10,553 nt of DNA from Bacteriovoracaceae bacterium (GTDB taxonomy: Bacteria > Bdellovibrionota > Bacteriovoracia > Bacteriovoracales > Bacteriovoracaceae), in assembly GCA_007116425.1 (NCBI GenBank), contig SKIL01000367.1, positions 1 to 10,553 of the forward strand, read 5' to 3'. The position numbers and the translations under genes are program-made. This document shows, in pieces, positions 6,542 through 10,553 of the stretch; the first letter of the stretch is position 1, and the number at the start of each line of letters is the position of its first letter. The notes under the pieces are model-generated. The model saw only the letters and a program-made list of their open reading frames with translations, was not told the DNA's origin and ran no database searches.

Positions 6542-9364
6542 TTAGAGTGTACTTTCTGAACTGGCACTATTGGCCTCATTTGCTTCAGCGATCTGTACAT
6601 CTTCCAACTTTCTTTTCTGCTCTTCCATCAGATATGCCTCAAAAATATCACCAATCTTAAGATCATTAAAATTTTGAAGACCAATACCACACTCATAGCC
6701 AGACTTAACTTCTTTCACATCATCTTTAAAGCGACGTAGTGAAGACAGCTTACCATCAAACATGATTTTCCCATCTCTAAGCAGACGTATACTACAACCA
6801 ACTTTTATTGCTCCATCAATAACCTGAGACCCAGCGATGACACCGGCCTTTGGAACGCTGAAAGTTTCTTTAACTTCTGCACGCCCAATATATTTTTCAA
6901 TAAACTCAGGCTCAAGCATCCCTTCAAGCGCGAGTTTAACATCATTAATTAGCTCATAGATAATTGAGTATGTTTTAACATCAATACCTTTTTGCTCTGC
7001 AAGTCTTCGCGCACTAGTTACAGGTCGCATATTAAAGCCAATAATAATTCCACTTGAAGAGTCAGCTAACTGAACATCACTATCACTGATTGGACCAACT
7101 CCTCCACCGATAATTTTCACAGCGACTTCACTTGTTCCAAGAGGTTCAAGAGCTTGCTTAATCGCTTCAAAGGATCCTTGTACGTCTGAGCGAATAATCA
7201 AGTTGAGAGTTTGTTGTTCACCAGAAACCGCATCGGCAAAAAAGTCTTCAAGCGAAACTTGCTTCTTTGCAGGAGCAGATTCAATTGCGATTCTTTCATC
7301 ACGTCTATTTTCTGCAATTTTCTTGGCCTCACGCTCAGTCTTCACAACATTCATAAGATCACCTGGAGAAGGAGCATCTTTTAAACCTAAAATTTGAACA
7401 GGAATTGAGGGGCCTGCAGCTTTTAACTGAGAACCTTTATTATCTGTTAAGCTTCTTGCTCGACCAAAAGTTTCACCCACAACAATTGAATCACCTTTTT
7501 TCAGGGTTCCAGTTTGCACTAAGATTGTTGCGACAGGACCACGACCTTGCTCAATTTTTGACTCGATAACAACACCTTCAGCTTGACCTTTAGGATCAGC
7601 ACGAAGCTCCATCATTTCGGCCTGAAGAGCAATAGAATCTAAAAGATCATCTACTCCATCACCCTTAAGTGCAGAAATCGGAACAAATTGTACATCTCCA
7701 CCCCAATCTTCAGGCGTGATATTCATTTCTGACAACTCTGATTTCACACGATCAGGGTTTGCTTCCTCTTTATCCATTTTATTAACGGCCACAATAATCG
7801 GCTTGTTTGCGTTTTGACAAAATTTAATAGACTCACGAGTCTGTGGCATAACTCCATCATCTGCCGCAACAACTAGGACTACAACATCAGTAACATCTGC
7901 ACCACGCTGCCTCATTGATGCAAACGCTGCGTGACCAGGAGTATCGAGGAATGTCAGAGTTTTCCCTTTGGCCTTTACTGAATAAGCTCCAATATGTTGA
8001 GTGATCCCGCCAGCTTCACCATCTGCAACCTGGGCCTTGCGAATATAATCGAGAAGTGTTGTTTTACCGTGATCAACGTGACCCATAATCGTAATAATCG
8101 GATCTCTCAATGGTAAACTATCAATTGCTTTTTGAGTAAGCTCTATTTTTCCTAAAACTTTGTCTTCGTCAAAGGCCTTATTTTCAACCCTATAATCATA
8201 AAGTTCTGCAATTTTTGACGCCAGCTTAATTCCGACATAGTCCTCAGGCGATAACAGCAAGTTAATTTCTAACGCTCGATCTGTTAGCTCCTCAACTTTT
8301 GCAGAGAGCTGGTGAGCAAGATTAGCAATCGTTGATCCACCCTCAAGGTGAAGAACTCGCTTTGAGTCTTTCACCTCTGTAATAACTGTATCTTTTGAAG
8401 GCCCAGAGTATGTTCTTTTACGTTTGACTTGAGTATAAATCGGCCTTCCAAGGGAACTTAGCGCTGCATAACTCTTAAGCTCGGTGTCAGCTCGAGTTTG
8501 CTGGAGTGCTTGGGCCTTAGAAATTGGGGCTTTTTTTCCAGACATCATTGTAGCAAGGCCGCCTAGTCGCTTTTTATCCGATTTCTTTTTATCGTCATCG
8601 TCACCGTCGACATCAGCACTATCAGTCCCAAGTTCATCAGAACTCTGAGTCTTTGCAGCATTTTTTGCCTTAATTTGGGCAACCTCATCCTCATCAGGAA
8701 TATACACAGGCGTAAAAGTATGTACTTTCTCTTTAAAAAGCTCTTTCTTTTTATCAGTTGTCGCTTCTTGTTCTTGTGGTGTTTCGGCCTCTTGAGTAAA
8801 AGACTTTTTCTCCTCAGGGCGTGAAACAACTCTAAGACCTGAACTGCTTTGAGAATCACTCGCCTTCTTTTTAATGACATTTTTCTTACGTCTAACAACT
8901 TTTTTTCCTGCCTCATCACCAGTGCTATCTGAGTCCGAGTCTGAAAAAGTCTCTGTGGCGGTATCTAAAGAATCAGAGCCTGTAGAAGTTGACGCTTCAC
9001 TCGGTGCCATATCTTGCTCAACGGCAGTTGCTGAAGCTAGTTGCTCCTCTGCGCCTACATCTTGATTATCACTAGGAGTTGCTTCTGATTCGTCAGACTT
9101 TGCTTTTTTAACAACAGTTTTTTTGGCCGTCTTTTTCACAACCTTCTTTTTCGTTGTTTTCTTCTTAGTCGTCTTTTTGGCCTTAGTTTTCTTTTTCGCG
9201 GTTTGATCTGATGGGGCCAAAAGTTCACGAACCTTAGCAACTTCCTCATCAGTCAGGGCCGTCATGTGGTTTCGTACAGAAAAACCCTCTGACTTTAATT
9301 TTTCAACCAAGTCTAGAGCACCGATTTCATATTCCTTGGCCAGTTCAAAAATTTTCATAGGCAT
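6542..9364 (-). CDS. infB: Translation initiation factor IF-2
   Basis: GTPase that brings fMet-tRNA to the 30S subunit and promotes subunit joining. The 940-residue protein has all expected parts: an N-terminal IF2_N domain (about 1-50), a long low-complexity linker (about 51-330), a second IF2_N domain (about 337-388), then the G domain with G1 GHVDHGKT at 428-435, G2 GGITQHIG at 452-459, G3 DTPGH at 474-478, G4 NKMD at 528-531 and G5 SALK at 564-567. Domains II and III follow, then a C-domain ending with GDIFEAY at 905-911. About 20 residues (Glu/Ala/Ser-rich) extend beyond the usual end. ATG at 9364 is preferred over the ATG two codons later because GAGGAG lies 6 nt before it. The linker is charge-segregated: 19 Lys in residues 57-89, then no Lys/Arg in 90-152. 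No ylxR gene lies between nusA and infB, and no DUF503 gene between infB and rbfA. Confidence 0.98.
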   Translation of the reverse strand: MPMKIFELAKEYEIGALDLVEKLKSEGFSVRNHMTALTDEEVAKVRELLAPSDQTAKKKTKAKKTTKKKTTKKKVVKKTAKKTVVKKAKSDESEATPSDNQDVGAEEQLASATAVEQDMAPSEASTSTGSDSLDTATETFSDSDSDSTGDEAGKKVVRRKKNVIKKKASDSQSSSGLRVVSRPEEKKSFTQEAETPQEQEATTDKKKELFKEKVHTFTPVYIPDEDEVAQIKAKNAAKTQSSDELGTDSADVDGDDDDKKKSDKKRLGGLATMMSGKKAPISKAQALQQTRADTELKSYAALSSLGRPIYTQVKRKRTYSGPSKDTVITEVKDSKRVLHLEGGSTIANLAHQLSAKVEELTDRALEINLLLSPEDYVGIKLASKIAELYDYRVENKAFDEDKVLGKIELTQKAIDSLPLRDPIITIMGHVDHGKTTLLDYIRKAQVADGEAGGITQHIGAYSVKAKGKTLTFLDTPGHAAFASMRQRGADVTDVVVLVVAADDGVMPQTRESIKFCQNANKPIIVAVNKMDKEEANPDRVKSELSEMNITPEDWGGDVQFVPISALKGDGVDDLLDSIALQAEMMELRADPKGQAEGVVIESKIEQGRGPVATILVQTGTLKKGDSIVVGETFGRARSLTDNKGSQLKAAGPSIPVQILGLKDAPSPGDLMNVVKTEREAKKIAENRRDERIAIESAPAKKQVSLEDFFADAVSGEQQTLNLIIRSDVQGSFEAIKQALEPLGTSEVAVKIIGGGVGPISDSDVQLADSSSGIIIGFNMRPVTSARRLAEQKGIDVKTYSIIYELINDVKLALEGMLEPEFIEKYIGRAEVKETFSVPKAGVIAGSQVIDGAIKVGCSIRLLRDGKIMFDGKLSSLRRFKDDVKEVKSGYECGIGLQNFNDLKIGDIFEAYLMEEQKRKLEDVQIAEANEANSASSESTL
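9098..9196 (-). repeat. infB: Lysine-rich low-complexity repeat within infB
   Basis: Codes IF2 residues 57-89: 19 Lys, 7 Thr, 4 Val and 3 Ala, in irregular KKKTT / KKxVVKK units. Such a tract can bind rRNA nonspecifically and can change length by slippage or recombination; both are inferences. Confidence 0.65.
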
Positions 9365-9370
9365 CCAATT

Positions 9371-9376
9371 CTCCTC
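9371..9376 (-). promoter_or_regulatory. infB: Ribosome binding site deciding the infB start
   Basis: GAGGAG on the minus strand, 6 nt before ATG at 9364 and 12 nt before the in-frame ATG at 9358. Spacing favours the first ATG (protein begins MPMKIFEL). Confidence 0.75.
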
Positions 9377-9404
9377 AAGGGAACTTATCTATATCACAAA
9401 CTAA

Positions 9405-10553
9405 TTATTTTAATTTAAAAGCAGCAAGCTCTTCTCTCAAGCGCTTTTCTGCTTCAGAGAACTTATCCTTATCATCGCCTTGCTCATGTGACTCAGAAGC
9501 TTTTTCCAAGAGCCCATGATAGGCCGGCACGGCCGAGGCAGAAACAAGCTCTTCATCTTCATCTGGTTGAAGACTAATCTCACCTTTTTCAACGAGCTCT
9601 GAGGTTTCATCTAAAATCTTTTGGGCCTCTTCGGCTTCAATCTCTAAAATCCCGCCAATTTCCTCTGCAGATAGACTTAAAAGATCTCCAATGGCCATGA
9701 CTCCTGCCTGAACGAGAACCTGAGCACGGGTGTCTCCAACTGCAGGAATCTGAACGAGAAGCTCAACGGCTTGAGCAATTTTCTCCTGAAGCTTAGATTT
9801 TGAGATAATATTAATTTTATAACCAGATAACATCGCGGCCAAGCGAACGTTCTGACCTCTTCGACCAATCGCCAATGAAAGTTGATCTTCTTCAACGACA
9901 ACGTCCATTGAACGATCTTCATAGTCTAATTGAATATTTGAAATTTCGGCAGGTGCAAGGGCCGCACGTGCAAAAGTTTCGATATCCTCAGACCATTTCA
10001 CAATATCAATTTTTTCACCCTGAAGTTCATTCACAACATTTTGAACTCTTGAGCCTTTCATCCCAACACAGGCACCAACAGGATCAATATCCTTATCAAC
10101 CGAAATCACTGCAATTTTAGCTCTATGCCCTGGCTCTCTGGCGGCAGATTTAATTTCAATCGTTCCGTCTTGAATTTCAGGAACCTCAACTTCAAATAGC
10201 TTAACTAAGAAAAGCGGCGACGTTCGAGATAATCTGATCTCTGGGCCACGATTGGTCATAACAACTTCAGTTAAATATGCTTGAATTCGGTCACCAGGCT
10301 TAAAGTTTTCGCCCGGAATGACTTCACGTCTTGGCAAGACTGCATCGGCCTTACCAAGATCGACCATAATATTACCACGCTCATATCTTCGAGCAATCCC
10401 AGTAACTAATTCACCTTCACGGTGCTTAAACTCAGAGAAAAGAATTTCTCTTTCAGCATCTCTAACTTTTTGAAAGATAATTTGACGAGCAGTCTGAACA
10501 TCAACACGTGTAAAATTAGGGTTCTCGATCCTTACACCAAGCTGATCACCAAC
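9405..10553 (-). CDS. nusA: Transcription termination/antitermination protein NusA (5' partial)
   Basis: Binds RNA polymerase and nascent RNA and modulates pausing, termination and antitermination. The frame stays open to the right edge: an ATG at 10367 is internal, since the 62 residues before it carry the conserved end of the NusA N-terminal domain (QTARQIIFQKVRDAERE, EFKHREGELVTG). In visible numbering (382 residues) an S1 domain spans about 47-110, KH1 has GMKG at 164-167, KH2 has GRRG at 230-233, and a helix-hairpin-helix C-terminal domain lies at about 262-327. A tail of about 55 residues follows, acidic at first and ending in a charged helix (SEAEKRLREELAAFKLK). Only one HhH unit is seen, against two acidic repeats in E. 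coli. Perhaps 70-100 N-terminal residues are missing. The stop lies 40 nt before infB with no terminator between; rimP would be expected upstream, outside the window. Confidence 0.97.
   Translation of the reverse strand, partial: VGDQLGVRIENPNFTRVDVQTARQIIFQKVRDAEREILFSEFKHREGELVTGIARRYERGNIMVDLGKADAVLPRREVIPGENFKPGDRIQAYLTEVVMTNRGPEIRLSRTSPLFLVKLFEVEVPEIQDGTIEIKSAAREPGHRAKIAVISVDKDIDPVGACVGMKGSRVQNVVNELQGEKIDIVKWSEDIETFARAALAPAEISNIQLDYEDRSMDVVVEEDQLSLAIGRRGQNVRLAAMLSGYKINIISKSKLQEKIAQAVELLVQIPAVGDTRAQVLVQAGVMAIGDLLSLSAEEIGGILEIEAEEAQKILDETSELVEKGEISLQPDEDEELVSASAVPAYHGLLEKASESHEQGDDKDKFSEAEKRLREELAAFKLK

Noticed and set aside
8563..8919. 118-codon Lys/Arg/Leu-rich reading frame on the minus strand
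   Set aside because: It is an alternate frame of the IF2 low-complexity linker; its composition follows from the shifted Lys/Glu codons, and it matches no known family.
8874..9065. Ser/Val-rich reading frame on the plus strand
   Set aside because: Antisense shadow of the acidic Ser/Asp part of infB, without a ribosome binding site.
9677..10120. Overlapping frames on both strands within nusA
   Set aside because: The nusA frame is fully conserved through this region and these frames have no recognisable features.
10365..10367. ATG as the start of nusA
   Set aside because: Conserved NusA N-terminal-domain and S1-domain sequence continues upstream in frame to the window edge, and the ATG lies inside the S1 domain.
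1..10553. CRISPR array, tRNA, insertion sequence, prophage or integration site
   Set aside because: No regularly spaced repeats, cloverleaf-like sequence, transposase motif or terminal inverted repeats were seen, and nearly all bases are in housekeeping or well-supported genes.

Overview
The window looks like an AT-rich (roughly 38-40 % GC by eye) chromosomal segment from a Gram-negative bacterium. Protein character (a large Met-zincin protease, a nusA-infB-rbfA-truB cluster with long charged linkers) fits Bdellovibrio-like bacteria, perhaps the Bacteriovorax/Halobacteriovorax group. That placement is inference from style, not from a phylogenetic marker.

Left part (1-3955, + strand): one very large gene for a zinc metalloprotease of the Met-zincin type, open to the left edge, so its N-terminus and any signal peptide lie outside. 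It carries a complete HExxHxxGxxH site and a Met-turn, and 12 cysteines that suggest an exported protein.

Boundary (3956-4013): the protease gene converges on a leftward cluster, and a strong hairpin with A and T tracts on its two sides can terminate transcription in both directions.

Right part (4014-10553, - strand), in transcription order: nusA (5' end beyond the right edge), infB, rbfA, truB, then a gene for a membrane-anchored protein with a C-terminal single-cluster ferredoxin domain. The first four form the classic transcription/translation operon: NusA acts on RNA polymerase pausing, termination and antitermination, IF2 on initiator tRNA and subunit joining, RbfA on 30S maturation, and TruB on pseudouridine 55 of tRNA. 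Gaps of 40, 21 and 13 nt with no terminators between them support cotranscription. The ferredoxin gene follows after 88 nt, with its own strong ribosome binding site and a possible weak promoter, where many proteobacteria have rpsO and pnp.

There are no RNA genes, mobile elements, CRISPR arrays or gene-free stretches above 300 bases. I found no convincing new multi-gene system. The most interesting items are the membrane-anchored ferredoxin fusion, a roughly four-fold excess of the tetranucleotide GGCC on an AT-rich background, and the architecture of the large protease.
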